A stretch of 64,000 bases of DNA from Nitratireductor luteus (GCF_026162365.1 NZ_JAOANW010000001.1:62001-126000), one strand, 5' to 3'; positions 1 to 10,904 are shown, counted from the first letter of the stretch. Numbers and translations are program-made. The notes: generated by a model from the letters alone, not told the origin.

Positions 1-326
1 AGTTCGCCGGCATTGTCCGCCCTGCCCCGCCTGATCTCGTTGCGGGCGATGCGCTCCAGCGTAAAGCCCTGCGCCACGGCGCTCAGGCCGAAATGGATTG
101 CGATGTCGGGGGAGAAATCCTCGCCCAGCCTTTCAGCGTTGCGGGCCACCGTGCCGTATTCCACAGCGAGCACTGCTGAGCGCAGGTCGGCATCGGGCCA
201 GGGTTGCCTTCCCAAAGCTTCCGCCAGCCATTCGGTCGGGTTGACCGGCGCGCCGGGAAACGGGCCGAAGCCTGTGACGAGAACGCGCGGACGGGCCGGT
301 TCGCATTGTTGCGAGCTGGCCGCCAC
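1..326 (-). CDS. pcp: Pyrrolidone-carboxylate (pyroglutamyl) peptidase, partial
   Basis: This is the N-terminal 108 residues of a peptidase C15 family enzyme, which removes N-terminal pyroglutamate from peptides in the cytoplasm. The reading frame runs off the left edge of the window, so the C-terminal half with the catalytic Cys and His is not visible. Visible support is the family's opening strand and loop (RVLVTGFGPFPGAPVNPTEW, about residues 14–33) and, near residue 93, LERIARN, where the Glu matches the catalytic glutamate position of the family. The start is a GTG at 326; an AAGGA sits about nine bases upstream, overlapping the end of aspS, and no in-frame ATG precedes the conserved core. 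It lies four bases behind the aspS stop on the same strand, so it is probably co-transcribed with aspS. Confidence 0.8.
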   Translation of the reverse strand, partial: MAASSQQCEPARPRVLVTGFGPFPGAPVNPTEWLAEALGRQPWPDADLRSAVLAVEYGTVARNAERLGEDFSPDIAIHFGLSAVAQGFTLERIARNEIRRGRADNAGE

Positions 327-330
327 CGCG

Positions 331-2118
331 TCAGTCCTTCTTGACCGGAGCTAGTCGCAGATGCAGTTCGCGAAGCTGCTGCGGGGTGGCCTCCGACGGC
401 GCCCCCATGAGCAGGTCCTGAGCCTGCTGATTCATCGGGAACATGGTGACCTCGCGCAGATTCTTCGCTCCCACCAGCAGCATGACGATGCGGTCGATGC
501 CTGCGGCCATGCCTCCATGCGGCGGCGCGCCGTACTGGAAGGCCCGGTAGAGCCCGCCGAAGCGTTCTTCCACGGTCGCCTGGTCGAAGCCGACGATCTC
601 GAAGGCCTTGACCATGACTTCCGGCAGGTGGTTGCGGATGCCGCCCGAGGCGATCTCGAAGCCGTTGCACACCATGTCGTACTGGAATGCCTTTATGGAA
701 AGCGGATCCTCGCTCTCCAGCGCCTCCAACCCGCCCTGGGGCATGGTGAAGGGATTGTGGCCGAAATCGACGCGCTTCTCGTCCTCGTTCCACTCGAAGA
801 ATGGGAAATCGACGATCCAGCAAAGCTCGAAGCGGTCGCGGTCGACGAGGTTCAGTTCCTCGCCGGCGCGTGTGCGGGCGGCGCCGGCAAAGGCAACGAA
901 TTTCTTTGGATCGCCAGCAACGAAGAAGCAGGCGTCGCCGTCATCGAGGCCGAGCTGGGTGCGGATCGCTTCAGTGCGTTCAGGACCGATGTTCTTAGCG
1001 AGCGGGCCGGCGCCCTCCAGTCCGTCGCCTTCCTTGCGCCAGAAGATGTAGCCGAGACCGGGCTGCCCCTCGCCTTGCGCCCATGAATTCATGCGATCGC
1101 AGAAGGCGCGGGAGCCGCCGGACTTGGCGGGAATGGCCCAGACTTCTGCCTTCGGGTCGTTTGCGAGGATGTTGGCGAAGACCTTGAAGCCTGAGTCGCG
1201 GAAATGCTCGGAGACGTCCTGCATCTCGATGGGGTTGCGCAGGTCGGGCTTGTCGGAGCCGTATTTGCGCATGGCCTCGTCATAGGGGATGCGGCGGAAG
1301 GTTTCGGTGACCGGCTTGCCGTTTGCGAATGCCTTGAAGATGTCGCGGACGACCGGCTCCGTTGTCTGGAACACGTCCTCCTGCACGACGAAGCTCATCT
1401 CCAGATCGAGCTGGTAGAACTCGCCCGGCAGGCGGTCGGCGCGCGGGTCCTCGTCGCGGAAACAGGGCGCGATCTGGAAATAGCGGTCGAAGCCCGAGAC
1501 CATGATGAGCTGCTTGTAGATCTGCGGGGCCTGCGGCAGTGCATAGAACTGGCCCTCGTGCAGCCGCGAAGGCACCAGGAAGTCGCGCGCGCCCTCGGGC
1601 GAGGACGCCGTCAGGATCGGCGTCGAATATTCGGTGAAGCCCGCCTCGCCCATGGCACGGCGCATCTCGGCGATGATCTTCGTGCGCGCGACGATGTTCT
1701 TGTGCAGCGTTTCGCGGCGCAGGTCGAGGAAGCGGTATTTGAGGCGGATGTCCTCGGGGTAATCGGGCTCGCCGAAAACGGGCAGCGGCAGTTCCTTGGC
1801 CTGGGAAAGCACCTCGATCTCGCGGGCGAATACCTCCACCATACCGGTCGGCAGGTTCGGGTTGATCGTCTCGTCCGTGCGCGCCTTGACCTCGCCGTCG
1901 ACGCGGATCACCCACTCGCCGCGCACACGCTCGGCGGTCTGGAAGGAGGGCGAATCGGGATCGGCGACGATCTGCGTGATGCCGTAATGATCGCGCAGAT
2001 CGATGAAGAGCAGGCCGCCATGGTCGCGCACGCGATGGACCCAACCCGAGAGACGGACTGTCGCTCCAACGTCGGATTTTCTGAGTTCGGCGCAGGAATG
2101 GCTGCGGTAGCGATGCAT
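331..2118 (-). CDS. aspS: Aspartyl-tRNA synthetase (class II, bacterial type)
   Basis: Charges tRNA-Asp with aspartate in the cytoplasm. The 595-residue length and architecture match the bacterial type: an N-terminal OB-fold anticodon-binding domain (about residues 1–110, with the typical opening MHRYRSHSC), the class II catalytic core with motif 2 ([16 protein letters not shown]), the inserted GAD domain in the middle, and motif 3 near the C-terminus (GIDRIVMLL). The open frame extends 26 codons further upstream, but ATG 2118 is the start expected for the family. Many alphaproteobacterial AspRS enzymes are non-discriminating (AspRS2) and also charge tRNA-Asn; that cannot be decided here. It is followed closely by pcp and is divergent from rnd. 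Confidence 0.97.
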   Translation of the reverse strand: MHRYRSHSCAELRKSDVGATVRLSGWVHRVRDHGGLLFIDLRDHYGITQIVADPDSPSFQTAERVRGEWVIRVDGEVKARTDETINPNLPTGMVEVFAREIEVLSQAKELPLPVFGEPDYPEDIRLKYRFLDLRRETLHKNIVARTKIIAEMRRAMGEAGFTEYSTPILTASSPEGARDFLVPSRLHEGQFYALPQAPQIYKQLIMVSGFDRYFQIAPCFRDEDPRADRLPGEFYQLDLEMSFVVQEDVFQTTEPVVRDIFKAFANGKPVTETFRRIPYDEAMRKYGSDKPDLRNPIEMQDVSEHFRDSGFKVFANILANDPKAEVWAIPAKSGGSRAFCDRMNSWAQGEGQPGLGYIFWRKEGDGLEGAGPLAKNIGPERTEAIRTQLGLDDGDACFFVAGDPKKFVAFAGAARTRAGEELNLVDRDRFELCWIVDFPFFEWNEDEKRVDFGHNPFTMPQGGLEALESEDPLSIKAFQYDMVCNGFEIASGGIRNHLPEVMVKAFEIVGFDQATVEERFGGLYRAFQYGAPPHGGMAAGIDRIVMLLVGAKNLREVTMFPMNQQAQDLLMGAPSEATPQQLRELHLRLAPVKKD

Positions 2119-2325
2119 GGTCGTGTCGTCCGTGTGTTGGAATATGCGCGGGGACCGTTGAGAACCGGCCCTTCGAGATCGGCGCGAAAAGCGCATGAGA
2201 GGTGCGATTTGTCAAGGCGTGCGGGGATTGGACAGACGGCTGACGCGGCAGGTCGTTCCCGGAACGGACGATAGGATGTGAATACAAATCTTCACATTTC
2301 TGCCATCTGCGCATAAACAGGTTTC

Positions 2326-3504
2326 ATGGAACTGATCAAAACAAGACAAGAGCTCGAACAGATCGTCTCCGAGCTCGAAAAATCCGACTTCGTCACTATC
2401 GATACCGAATTCATTCGCGAGACGACGTTCTGGCCGGAATTATGCCTCATCCAGATGGCTGCGCCGGGCGTGACGGCGCTGGTCGATCCGCTCGCGCCTG
2501 ACATGAACCTCAAGCCATTCTTCGAGCTGATGGCGAACGAGGCGGTGACGAAGGTGTTTCACGCCGCGCGGCAGGACATCGAGATCATCTTCAATCTCGG
2601 AGAACTCATTCCGCATCCCATCTTCGACACGCAGGTCGCCGCGATGGTCTGCGGCTTCGGCGACAGCATCTCCTATGACCAGCTCGTCGCACGCATCACG
2701 GGCGACCGGATCGACAAGACGTCGCGCTTCACCGATTGGCGGCACAGGCCGCTTTCCGATAAGCAGCTCGACTACGCGCTGGCCGACGTAACCCATCTCA
2801 TCCCCGTGTACCTGCATCTCAAGCAGCAACTCGACCGTGAGAACAGGGCGCACTGGCTGAACGAGGAAATGGATGTCCTGACGGCGCGTCAGACCTACGA
2901 TCCGCATCCCGAAGACGCCTGGAAACGGTTGAAGCTGCGGGTGCGCAAGCCCATCGAACTGGCGGTGATGCAGCGCGTAGCGACCTGGCGCGAGTTGGAA
3001 GCGCGTGAGCGCAACGTACCCCGCGGCCGGGTCCTCAAGGATGACGCCATCTACGAAATCGCCCAGCAGCAGCCGACGGACATGCAGGCTCTGGGAAGGC
3101 TACGCTCCATCCCAAGGGGCTGGGAACGCTCCGGCGCGGCGACCGGTCTTCTGGAAGCGGTCAACGCCGCTCTCGCCCTGCCCCGGGAAGATCTGCCGAA
3201 GCTGCCAAAGCCGATCCATGCGCCTGAAGGCGCAGCGGCGGCGGCCGAACTCATCAAGGTTCTGTTGAAGCTCGTTGCTGAGCGGGAGGGGGTCGCCCCC
3301 AAGATGCTCGCTTCCAGCGACGATATCGAGCGAATCGCGGCCGAAGGCGAGAAGGCCAATGTTCCAGCACTTTCGGGCTGGCGGCACGAAGTTTTCGGCG
3401 GCGAAGCCCTGAAGCTGATGCGCGGCGAGACCGCCCTGCGCTTCAATAACCGTCGCATCGAGACGTTTTCACCCAGCCCTGACCTGGTGAACGCCGCCGA
3501 ATAG
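2326..3504 (+). CDS. rnd: Ribonuclease D
   Basis: A 3'-to-5' exoribonuclease of the DEDDy family that trims tRNA and other small RNA precursors. The 392-residue protein has the exonuclease domain in its first ~200 residues: motif I DTEFIRE (Asp and Glu metal ligands), motif II around FHAARQDIE, and motif III YALADV with the Tyr and Asp of the DEDDy subtype. An HRDC nucleic-acid-binding region follows (about 215–290, starting near ELAVMQRVATWRE). The ATG at 2326 directly precedes the conserved N-terminus. Its end lies 35 bases from the convergent end of ppx. Confidence 0.96.
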   Translation: MELIKTRQELEQIVSELEKSDFVTIDTEFIRETTFWPELCLIQMAAPGVTALVDPLAPDMNLKPFFELMANEAVTKVFHAARQDIEIIFNLGELIPHPIFDTQVAAMVCGFGDSISYDQLVARITGDRIDKTSRFTDWRHRPLSDKQLDYALADVTHLIPVYLHLKQQLDRENRAHWLNEEMDVLTARQTYDPHPEDAWKRLKLRVRKPIELAVMQRVATWRELEARERNVPRGRVLKDDAIYEIAQQQPTDMQALGRLRSIPRGWERSGAATGLLEAVNAALALPREDLPKLPKPIHAPEGAAAAAELIKVLLKLVAEREGVAPKMLASSDDIERIAAEGEKANVPALSGWRHEVFGGEALKLMRGETALRFNNRRIETFSPSPDLVNAAE

Positions 3505-3539
3505 ACCGCTGCGGTGTTCCGCACGCGTTCCTTCGCAAT

Positions 3540-5060
3540 CTAAGACTCGGCGACCTCCAATGTCAGGTCGAGCCCGGTAACTCTGGCCAGATGCGCCATA
3601 CGGCCATGCGGGCGCTCACCCATGAGAGCGGCGTGCGAGCGCGGCACCAGCAGAGCCAGCGCGCCATTGTCACGCTTCTCCCACTTTAGTTGTGGAATAA
3701 TGCCGGGCATTGACGCGGACAGCAGATAGACCACGCGCATCAGGCCGCCCAGAAGCCGGGCGCGCTCTACATAGACCGGGGTCGCAAGCCGGCGCATCTC
3801 CGGCGACAAGCCGTCATTGAACAGGCCTTCATGGCGGAACAGGTTGGTGAGCGCGATGAAAGCACGGCCGGCATGGTCGATCCCGCTGAAAGAGCCATGG
3901 GCGATGATATTGAGCGACTGGGTGCCCCGATACTCCGGGTGCGCACGCCAGCCGATGTCGGCCATGAGACAGGCGGCCCTTCGGTAGCGCGCCTCATTCT
4001 CGGTTTCCTGTATGCCGAGCGCCTGGAAGGCTCCGGCCGACCAGTCGGCCAGTTCGCGCGCATGGGTGACGGAACGCGATCTCAGAAGGGCCAGTTCTTC
4101 GGCCGCCGAAATCAGCGGGTCCGTTTCACGCACAGCCTCTTCAAGCAGCGAATAAAGATAACCCTCGCGCACGCCATTGGCGGAGATGACGATCTTGGAG
4201 GGCTTGGCGGCGCGGATGACCTCAAGCAGCACGGCGGCGCCGTAGGGCAGCAGGGCACGGCGGTTCTTCGAGATCCGGTCAATCCCCTTCATCTTGTCGA
4301 TGCCGCCCTTGGCAACGCGCTTCAGGAAAGCTGCATGCCGAACCGGGTCCATCTCGTAATAGTGCATGACTTCAAGGGGATACCCGATCACATTCATGTG
4401 GAGCCGTGCAAGATTACGCCACGTGCCGCCGACGCAATAAAATGCCCTGCCCGCGCCATGACCCAACCAGTCCGCGCGGGCGAACTCGTGCCGGGTGATG
4501 CGGGTCGCGGCCGCGACGGACCCTTCGGACATTTCGCGCAGACGAAGCCCCCCCAGCGGCAATGTGATTCCGTCGCCCATGTCGCGATCCTTCACATCGA
4601 CGAGTTCAAGGCTGCCGCCGCCAAGATCGCCGACGATGCCGTCAGGCCTGTGAAAGCCCGACATGATGCCGAACGCCGAATATTTCGCTTCCTCGCGCCC
4701 CGACAGAACGCGAATCTCCGTTCCGAGAATCTCTTCGGCACGGGCGATGAAATCGGGACCGTTCGTCGCCTCCCGTGCGGCGGCGGTCGCCAGAACGTGG
4801 AGCGACTGAGCGCCAGCCTGCTCCGAAAGCGCGCGGAAGCGCCGGAACTCCTCGACGGCCCGGCTCACCCCGTCGGGATCGAGTTCGCCGGTGGTGACGA
4901 TCGATTTGCCGAGGCCGGCAAGCATTTTCTCGTTGAAAAGGACGGTCGGGGACCGCGCAATCCCTTCGTAGATCACGAGACGAATCGAATTGGATCCGAT
5001 GTCGATGATCGAAAGGGGCCGGCGATCCTGCAGCCGGCCTTGCGATGCTTTTATGCCCAC
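3540..5060 (-). CDS. ppx: Exopolyphosphatase, Ppx/GppA family
   Basis: Hydrolyses terminal phosphates from inorganic polyphosphate, and in some members pppGpp. The 506-residue protein has the ASKHA-fold signatures: phosphate-binding loop 1 at IDIGSNSIRLVIYE (about residues 19–32), and loop 2 at VGDLGGGSLELVDV near residue 143. A C-terminal HD-like helical region carries ARYRRAACLMADIGWRAH. It starts six bases after the end of ppk on the same strand, forming the familiar ppk–ppx pair in which synthesis and breakdown of polyphosphate are encoded together. Whether this copy favours polyphosphate or pppGpp cannot be read from sequence alone; the ppk linkage favours polyphosphate. Confidence 0.94.
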   Translation of the reverse strand: MGIKASQGRLQDRRPLSIIDIGSNSIRLVIYEGIARSPTVLFNEKMLAGLGKSIVTTGELDPDGVSRAVEEFRRFRALSEQAGAQSLHVLATAAAREATNGPDFIARAEEILGTEIRVLSGREEAKYSAFGIMSGFHRPDGIVGDLGGGSLELVDVKDRDMGDGITLPLGGLRLREMSEGSVAAATRITRHEFARADWLGHGAGRAFYCVGGTWRNLARLHMNVIGYPLEVMHYYEMDPVRHAAFLKRVAKGGIDKMKGIDRISKNRRALLPYGAAVLLEVIRAAKPSKIVISANGVREGYLYSLLEEAVRETDPLISAAEELALLRSRSVTHARELADWSAGAFQALGIQETENEARYRRAACLMADIGWRAHPEYRGTQSLNIIAHGSFSGIDHAGRAFIALTNLFRHEGLFNDGLSPEMRRLATPVYVERARLLGGLMRVVYLLSASMPGIIPQLKWEKRDNGALALLVPRSHAALMGERPHGRMAHLARVTGLDLTLEVAES

Positions 5061-5066
5061 GCGCCG

Positions 5067-7262
5067 TCAGCCGCCGGCTTCGGCCTTCTTGCGGCGTTTG
5101 AAGGCCGCAATGCGCTTTGGCGCATGGGATTTAAGAGCATCGCCTCGGCCCGAAAGGCTGGGATTGGTCATGAAGTATTCCTGGGCGTTGAAGGTTTCCT
5201 CTCCATCCTCGGGCACAATGCGCCTCGAGGTGCCGTCTGGCAATACTTCGAAACTTTGCTGGTTGTCCATGATATTGCCGAGCATGATCTGGCCCAGCAC
5301 CTGTTCATGCACAGTCGGGTTGGTGATAGGCACCATGGTCTCGACCCGCCTGTCGAGGTTGCGGGGCATCAGGTCGGCGGACGAGATGTAGACGATGGCC
5401 TCGTCGGAGGGCAGCCCGTGGCCATTGCCGAAGCAATAGATGCGGCTGTGTTCCAGGAACCGGCCGACGATTGACTTGACCCTTATATTTTCCGACAGGC
5501 CGGGCACTTGCGGCCGCAGGCAGCAAATGCCGCGCACGACCAGGTCAATCTCCACGCCGGCGCGGCCGGCCTCATAGAGAGCGTCGATGATTGCGGGGTC
5601 GACGAGCGAATTCATCTTCATCCAGATCTGCCCCGGACGCCCCGCCTTGATGTGTTCCACCTCAGCCGTGATGTGCCGCAGAATGCGGTCGCGCAGCGTG
5701 AAAGGAGAAACGGCGAGCTTCATGTCCACATCGGGCTCGGCATAGCCGGTGATGAAATTGAAGACCTTGGCCACGTCATGGGCGATGCTCGGATCGTCGG
5801 TAAAATAGGACAGATCGGTATAGATGCGCGCCGTGATCGGATGGTAATTGCCCGTGCCCAGATGGCAGTAGTTGCGCAGCCTGCCCTCCTCGCGACGCAC
5901 GACCAGCGACATCTTGGCGTGGGTCTTCAATTCGATGAAGCCGAAAACGACCTGCACGCCCGCCCGCTCCAAGTCGCGCGCCCAGCGGATATTGGCTTCC
6001 TCGTCAAAACGGGCCTTGAGCTCCACAAGAGCCGTGACCGATTTGCCCGCCTCCGACGCGTCGATCAGCGCGCGCACGATGGGGCTGTCATTGGAAGTGC
6101 GGTAGAGGGTCTGCTTGATCGCCACGACATCAGGATCCTGGGATGCCTGACGCAGGAACTGCACCACGACATCGAAGGATTCGTAGGGGTGATGGACGAC
6201 CAGATCCTTCTCGCGGATGGCGGCGAAGCAGTCGCCGTTGTGCTCGCGAATGCGCTCGGGAAAGCGCGGATTGTAGGGTAGGAACTTCAGTTCCTCGCGC
6301 GCGATCTTGACGATCTCGGAAATCTGGTTGATTGCCAGCGGCCCTTCCAAGACGCTGATGCGGGTCGGCGGCACACCGAGTTCCGTCGCCACGAAAGCGC
6401 GCAGGGACTCCGGCATCGAACGTTCGAACTCGATGCGGATCACCGAACCACGGCGCCGGCGTTTCAGCGCGCTTTCGAACAGGCGGACCAGATCCTCCGC
6501 CTCTTCCTCCACCTCGATATCGCTGTCGCGGATGATGCGGAATGTGCCCGACCCGTTGACCTTGTAGCCGGGGAAGAGCTTGCCGATGAAAAGCTCGACC
6601 ACATCCTCAAGCGCGATGAAGCGGATGGTCTTGCCGCGCCGGGGCAGTTCTATGAAGCGCTGCAGGGCGACGGGCAGGCGCAGCAGGGCCGTCATCGCCT
6701 CACCGTCCGTCAGGTTCTGGAGATCGAGCGCTACGGAGAAGCCGAGATTGGGAATGAAGGGGAACGGATGCGCCGGGTCGATGGAGAGCGGCGTCAGCAC
6801 CGGATAGATGTCGTCCAGGAAATGCGCCTCGACCCATTTCTTGTCGTCCGCTGTCAACGCACCGGACCGGATCAACTCGATATCCTCCTTCTTGAGCAGT
6901 TCCAGAAGGCGGGAAAGACTTGCATGCTGGTCCACCTGCAGGCGGCTTACCTCGCGGAGAACCTGATCAAGCTGCTCTTCCGGTGTGCGCCCATCGGCGC
7001 TGCGGGTGGCGATGTTCTCGCGCACCTGACCGGCCAGGCCGGCGACGCGGACCATGAAGAACTCGTCAAGATTGTCGGCAGAGATGGAAAGGAAGCGCAC
7101 ACGTTCCAGCAGCGGATGGATGGCATTCTGCGACTCGTCGAGCACCCGCCTGTTGAACTGGAGCCAGGAGAACTCGCGATTGACGAACCGGTCGGGGCCG
7201 GCGACCGCATCGGCAGCGCCCTGGGCCGGGAACTCGCTTTTGACTGGTTTCAACTCGTTCAT
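5067..7262 (-). CDS. ppk: Polyphosphate kinase 1
   Basis: Makes long-chain polyphosphate from ATP, reversibly, at the membrane periphery. The 731-residue length is normal for PPK1. The N-terminal domain carries [16 protein letters not shown] (about 27–42), the typical PPK1 opening. The autophosphorylated histidine lies in [11 protein letters not shown], and the C-terminal phospholipase-D-like domain continues with [11 protein letters not shown] and later [15 protein letters not shown]. It is the first gene of the ppk–ppx pair. The upstream region was checked for a Pho box; a TGTC pair is present but at the wrong spacing, so no PhoB control is claimed. Confidence 0.97.
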   Translation of the reverse strand: MNELKPVKSEFPAQGAADAVAGPDRFVNREFSWLQFNRRVLDESQNAIHPLLERVRFLSISADNLDEFFMVRVAGLAGQVRENIATRSADGRTPEEQLDQVLREVSRLQVDQHASLSRLLELLKKEDIELIRSGALTADDKKWVEAHFLDDIYPVLTPLSIDPAHPFPFIPNLGFSVALDLQNLTDGEAMTALLRLPVALQRFIELPRRGKTIRFIALEDVVELFIGKLFPGYKVNGSGTFRIIRDSDIEVEEEAEDLVRLFESALKRRRRGSVIRIEFERSMPESLRAFVATELGVPPTRISVLEGPLAINQISEIVKIAREELKFLPYNPRFPERIREHNGDCFAAIREKDLVVHHPYESFDVVVQFLRQASQDPDVVAIKQTLYRTSNDSPIVRALIDASEAGKSVTALVELKARFDEEANIRWARDLERAGVQVVFGFIELKTHAKMSLVVRREEGRLRNYCHLGTGNYHPITARIYTDLSYFTDDPSIAHDVAKVFNFITGYAEPDVDMKLAVSPFTLRDRILRHITAEVEHIKAGRPGQIWMKMNSLVDPAIIDALYEAGRAGVEIDLVVRGICCLRPQVPGLSENIRVKSIVGRFLEHSRIYCFGNGHGLPSDEAIVYISSADLMPRNLDRRVETMVPITNPTVHEQVLGQIMLGNIMDNQQSFEVLPDGTSRRIVPEDGEETFNAQEYFMTNPSLSGRGDALKSHAPKRIAAFKRRKKAEAGG

Positions 7263-7439
7263 CGTCTTCTCGCTGTGTTACTGAATACCCGGCCGAATGC
7301 CTGGCAACCTGCTACGTTGCACCGCGCCATATTATGCAGTGACATGGTTTTGCGACAGTTTCATATCACAGGCTTGCAAAGAAGCCGTTTATGCTACAAA
7401 CGCAGCCCATATGCTGGTGCAAATCTGCGGGAGAATGAC

Positions 7440-7682
7440 ATGGCTGGCGATACGATACCGCATTTTCACAACACGGCTGGGCATCGTTCGATCGAGATCG
7501 GCGTGAAGGAATTCATGTGCGTCGGCGCGGCCGCTCCCGACGACCATCCCCATGTGTTTCTGGACATGGGTGACGATGTCGAGCGCGTATGCCCCTATTG
7601 CTCGACGCTCTACCGCTTCAACCCCGAGCTGAACGCGTCCGAGACCCGCCCCGAGGATTGCCGCTACACCGAAGCGGCTTAG
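7440..7682 (+). CDS. Zinc-finger protein, NDUFS6/zf-CHCC type
   Basis: An 80-residue protein whose Cys-x8-His…Cys-x2-Cys pattern (MCV at about residue 27, HPHVFLDMG, then VCPYC) matches the CHCC zinc-binding domain found in mitochondrial complex I accessory subunit NDUFS6 and in short alphaproteobacterial proteins. In mitochondria this subunit is needed late in complex I assembly; the same role here is an inference. The ATG at 7440 is preceded by GGGAGA at good spacing, while the longer open frame upstream is the antisense of ppk. It is followed after 11 bases by an FAD monooxygenase on the same strand. Confidence 0.85.
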   Translation: MAGDTIPHFHNTAGHRSIEIGVKEFMCVGAAAPDDHPHVFLDMGDDVERVCPYCSTLYRFNPELNASETRPEDCRYTEAA

Positions 7683-7693
7683 ATCCAATCTCC

Positions 7694-8887
7694 GTGAAAA
7701 GGCACGTCGTCGTCGCAGGGGCCGGAATTGCTGGCCTGACGGCCGGGCTTGCCTTTGCCGCGCAAGGGTTCGACGTTTCCATCTACGAGCGAGCCGACGC
7801 CCTCGAGGAAGCGGGCGCGGGCCTGCAACTTTCCCCGAATGCCACACGCATCCTTGACCGCCTCGGCGTCACGGCCCGTCTGGCCGGCAAGGCTGTCGCT
7901 CCGGAGGCGATCCTCCTCAAGGACGCGGCAACGCTGAAGCAGCTTGGGCGGGTGCCGCTCGGGCGAAAGGCCGAAGCGCGTTGGGGAGCGGCCTATCTGG
8001 TCGTGCACCGCGCCGACCTTCAGGGGGCGCTTGCGGAGGTGGTCGGCGAGACACCCTCCATACGCCTGGTAATGGGCGAGAGCGTCGACGACGCGGCTTT
8101 CCAGGGCGAGGCGGTCGCGGTTCGTCTTTCCTCGGGCGCTCAGGTGGACTGCGGATTGCTTGTGGCGGCCGACGGCGTGTGGTCACGGTTGCGAAGGCTG
8201 GCTGGCGACGGCCAAAACAGGTTCAGCGGCCATGTCGCCCATCGTGCCGTGGTGCGTGCCGGCGATGTGCCGGAAGGCATCCTGAGTTCGGAAAATGACA
8301 GTGTCTGCGCGCTGCTCGCCCCCGGTTTCCATCTGGTAACCTATCCTGTGCAAGGGGGCAGCCAGGTCAACCTGGTCGCCGTCACACGGGGGCGCGACCT
8401 CGGTCGGCGCTGGACAAGCGAGGCCGACATGACCGCGCTGGTCGCAGCCATGGCTGGCGCCTCCCCTCGCTTGCGCATGCTCGTCTCAGTGGCTGCGCCC
8501 TGGAGGACGTGGCCGCTGCATACCATCGGCAGCCTGCGGCGCTGGCACCATCCGGGCGGCATGGCGCTGATCGGCGATGCCGCCCATGCGTTGACGCCCT
8601 ATGCAGCGCAGGGAGCGGCGATGGCGATCGAGGACGCGGCCTTGCTGGCCGTTCTGCACGCGCGGGGCGGAGAGCGCGCCGCAATGCTTCAACGCTTCGA
8701 GACCCTGCGCAAGCCTCGACTGAAACGCGTCGCCGCGCGCGGCCGCTTCAACCGCTTCGCTTGGCACGCCGGCGGTATCGTTGCGCGCGCGCGCAACGTC
8801 GCGCTTGCGCTCAGGAGCGAGGAGCGGCTGCTGGCTGATCTCGACTGGCTCTATGGCCACGACGCAGAGGCAACGCCCGGCCGGTGA
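7694..8887 (+). CDS. FAD-dependent monooxygenase (salicylate hydroxylase-like)
   Basis: A 397-residue class A flavin monooxygenase that probably hydroxylates an aromatic substrate using NAD(P)H and O2. The N-terminal Rossmann FAD motif is VVVAGAGIAGLTAGLAF followed by the acidic residue in SIYERAD. The DG motif is VAADGVWSRLRR (about residue 155). The second FAD motif is GMALIGDAAHALTPYAAQGA (about 285–304). The chosen start is GTG 7694, directly before the nucleotide-binding strand; in-frame extension upstream would overlap the zinc-finger gene. The substrate is unknown. It overlaps nothing and ends 25 bases from the convergent aapP. Confidence 0.85.
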   Translation: MKRHVVVAGAGIAGLTAGLAFAAQGFDVSIYERADALEEAGAGLQLSPNATRILDRLGVTARLAGKAVAPEAILLKDAATLKQLGRVPLGRKAEARWGAAYLVVHRADLQGALAEVVGETPSIRLVMGESVDDAAFQGEAVAVRLSSGAQVDCGLLVAADGVWSRLRRLAGDGQNRFSGHVAHRAVVRAGDVPEGILSSENDSVCALLAPGFHLVTYPVQGGSQVNLVAVTRGRDLGRRWTSEADMTALVAAMAGASPRLRMLVSVAAPWRTWPLHTIGSLRRWHHPGGMALIGDAAHALTPYAAQGAAMAIEDAALLAVLHARGGERAAMLQRFETLRKPRLKRVAARGRFNRFAWHAGGIVARARNVALALRSEERLLADLDWLYGHDAEATPGR

Positions 8888-8912
8888 TGCGGCCCTTGAT
8901 GACGCAGGCGGA

Positions 8913-9707
8913 TCAGTGCAGGATCTGCGACAGGAACAGCTTGGTGCGCTCGTGCTGCGGGTTGTCGAAGAACTCGGCCGGCTCGTTCTGCTCGACGATC
9001 TGCCCCTGATCCATGAAGATCACCCGGTTGGCCACCTGGCGCGCGAAACCCATCTCGTGGGTGACGCAGATCATCGTCATGCCTTCCTCGGCGAGGTCGA
9101 CCATGGTGTCGAGCACCTCCTTGATCATCTCGGGATCGAGCGCGGAGGTGGGTTCGTCGAAAAGCATGATGCGCGGGTTCATACACAGTGCACGGGCGAT
9201 GGCCACCCGCTGCTGTTGCCCACCGGAAAGCTGGCCGGGATATTTGTTGGCCTGCTCGGGAATCTTGACCCGCTCCAGATAGCGCATCGCGGCGGCCTCA
9301 GCCTCCCGCTTCGGCATCTTGCGCACCCAGATGGGCGCCAGCGTGCAGTTTTCCAATATGGTCAGATGCGGGAACAGATTGAAGTGCTGGAATACCATGC
9401 CGACCTCGCGGCGCACTTCGTCGATCTTCTTGAGGTCGTTGGTGAGTTCGATGCCGTCGACGATGATCTTGCCCTTCTGGTGCTCCTCCAGCCGGTTGAT
9501 GCAGCGGATCATGGTGGATTTGCCGGAACCGGACGGGCCGCAGACGACGATACGCTCGCCGCCCATGACCTTCAGATTGATGTCCTTGAGGACATGGAAC
9601 TCCCCGAACCATTTGTGCATGTCGACGATTTCGATGGCGACATCCGTATCGGATATCTGCATCTCACCGTGGCCGGGCGCTTCTTTTTTTTCTGCCTGAC
9701 TTGCCAT
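8913..9707 (-). CDS. aapP: General L-amino acid ABC transporter, ATP-binding subunit
   Basis: The ATPase of the Aap importer, which takes up a broad range of L-amino acids in rhizobia. The 264-residue protein carries Walker [10 protein letters not shown], the Q-loop FQHFNLFPH, the ABC signature [15 protein letters not shown], Walker [15 protein letters not shown] and the switch His in CVTHEMGFA, all intact. A short hydrophilic N-terminal extension (about 20 residues, lysine and glutamate rich) precedes the core. AAGGGG lies just upstream of the ATG. It is the last gene of aapJ–aapQ–aapM–aapP, 30 bases after aapM. Confidence 0.95.
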   Translation of the reverse strand: MASQAEKKEAPGHGEMQISDTDVAIEIVDMHKWFGEFHVLKDINLKVMGGERIVVCGPSGSGKSTMIRCINRLEEHQKGKIIVDGIELTNDLKKIDEVRREVGMVFQHFNLFPHLTILENCTLAPIWVRKMPKREAEAAAMRYLERVKIPEQANKYPGQLSGGQQQRVAIARALCMNPRIMLFDEPTSALDPEMIKEVLDTMVDLAEEGMTMICVTHEMGFARQVANRVIFMDQGQIVEQNEPAEFFDNPQHERTKLFLSQILH

Positions 9708-9737
9708 TGTTTTCCCCTTGCCAGCCCGGGCGGCCGG

Positions 9738-10895
9738 CTATCGTTTGTGGCCGGTGTCGAGCCGGCGTTCCATGAATATCGAATAGCGCGACATACCGAA
9801 GCAGAACAGCCAGAAGATGAAGCCCGCGAAGACGAGGCCGGTGATCGGTGTCTGCGCCGAGGCCCAGTTGGCATCCGCGAAATTCAGTCGGACGGCGCCC
9901 AGAAGATCGAACATGCCGATGATGTAGACCAGGCTCGTATCCTTGAAGAGGCCGATGAAGGTGTTCACGATCCCCGGAATGACGAGCTTGATGGCCTGCG
10001 GCAGCACGATCAGGTTGGTCTTCTGCCAATAGCTCAGCCCCAGCGCGTCCGCACCCTCGTACTGTCCCTTCGGGATCGCCTGCAGCCCGCCGCGGATGAC
10101 CTCGGCCATATAGGCGGAGGCGAACAGCGCGACGCCGATAAGCGCCCTCAGGAGCTTATCGAAGGTGGTGCCGGGCGGCAGGAAGAGCGGCAGCATGACA
10201 CTGGCCATGAACAAAATGGTGATCAGCGGCACGCCGCGCATCGTCTCGATGAAGATGATGCAGATGAGCTTGACGACCGGCATCTGCGACCGTCGCCCGA
10301 GCGCCAGCACAATGCCGAAGGGCAGCGAGACGGCGATACCGACATAGGCCAGGACCAGCGTGACCGTCAGCCCGCCCCAAAGCGGCGTCGGCACTTCCCG
10401 CAGGCCGAAATAGCCGCCCGACAGCAGGAAGAAGCCGACGATGGGGAACACCAGGAACAACAGGATGGCGTTGAGCCCCTTGCGCGGCACCCTCGGCATG
10501 AGCATGGGCACCAGCAGCGCCACGAAGATGAGGCCGGTCAGATAGACGCGCCAGCGCTCATCTACCGGGTAGCGCCCCACCATGAACTGCAGGAACTTGG
10601 CACGGACGAAGGCCCAGCAGGCGCCGGACCAGCCTTCCGGCTGCATCCCGCCCTGCACCACGGTGGCGCAGAACGTGCGGTCGGTGCCGAACCACTGCGC
10701 GTTGAAGAAGGCCCAGTTCAGCACCGGCGGGACGATCGAGAAGATGATGAACAGCCCGATCAGCGTGAAGATCGTGTCCGTGATATTGGCGAACAGGTTC
10801 TTGCGCAGCCACCGCACCAGGCCACGCTCGCGGAGCGGCGGCGCCTGCTCGGCAACCATCTGCGCGCGGACGAAGGAGAGATCGTGTTCCTGCAT
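9738..10895 (-). CDS. aapM: General L-amino acid ABC transporter, permease
   Basis: The second inner-membrane permease of the Aap system, forming the channel with AapQ. The 385-residue length is typical of AapM. It is longer than ordinary polar amino-acid permeases because of extra N-terminal membrane segments and an extracytoplasmic loop. The conserved HisM-type core lies in the C-terminal ~220 residues ([20 protein letters not shown] onward), and the EAA loop that contacts AapP is at [26 protein letters not shown] upstream of the ATG is a clear ribosome-binding site. Nine bases separate it from aapQ. Confidence 0.94.
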   Translation of the reverse strand: MQEHDLSFVRAQMVAEQAPPLRERGLVRWLRKNLFANITDTIFTLIGLFIIFSIVPPVLNWAFFNAQWFGTDRTFCATVVQGGMQPEGWSGACWAFVRAKFLQFMVGRYPVDERWRVYLTGLIFVALLVPMLMPRVPRKGLNAILLFLVFPIVGFFLLSGGYFGLREVPTPLWGGLTVTLVLAYVGIAVSLPFGIVLALGRRSQMPVVKLICIIFIETMRGVPLITILFMASVMLPLFLPPGTTFDKLLRALIGVALFASAYMAEVIRGGLQAIPKGQYEGADALGLSYWQKTNLIVLPQAIKLVIPGIVNTFIGLFKDTSLVYIIGMFDLLGAVRLNFADANWASAQTPITGLVFAGFIFWLFCFGMSRYSIFMERRLDTGHKR

Positions 10896-10904
10896 GGCCG
10901 TCCC

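Noticed and set aside
1204-2274. A 356-codon plus-strand frame over aspS
   Set aside because: It is antisense to aspS and has no protein-family features.
7339-7362. Possible Pho box upstream of ppk
   Set aside because: Two TGTC words occur on the minus strand, but they are 13 bases apart where the Pho box needs 11, and the second half-site is poor.
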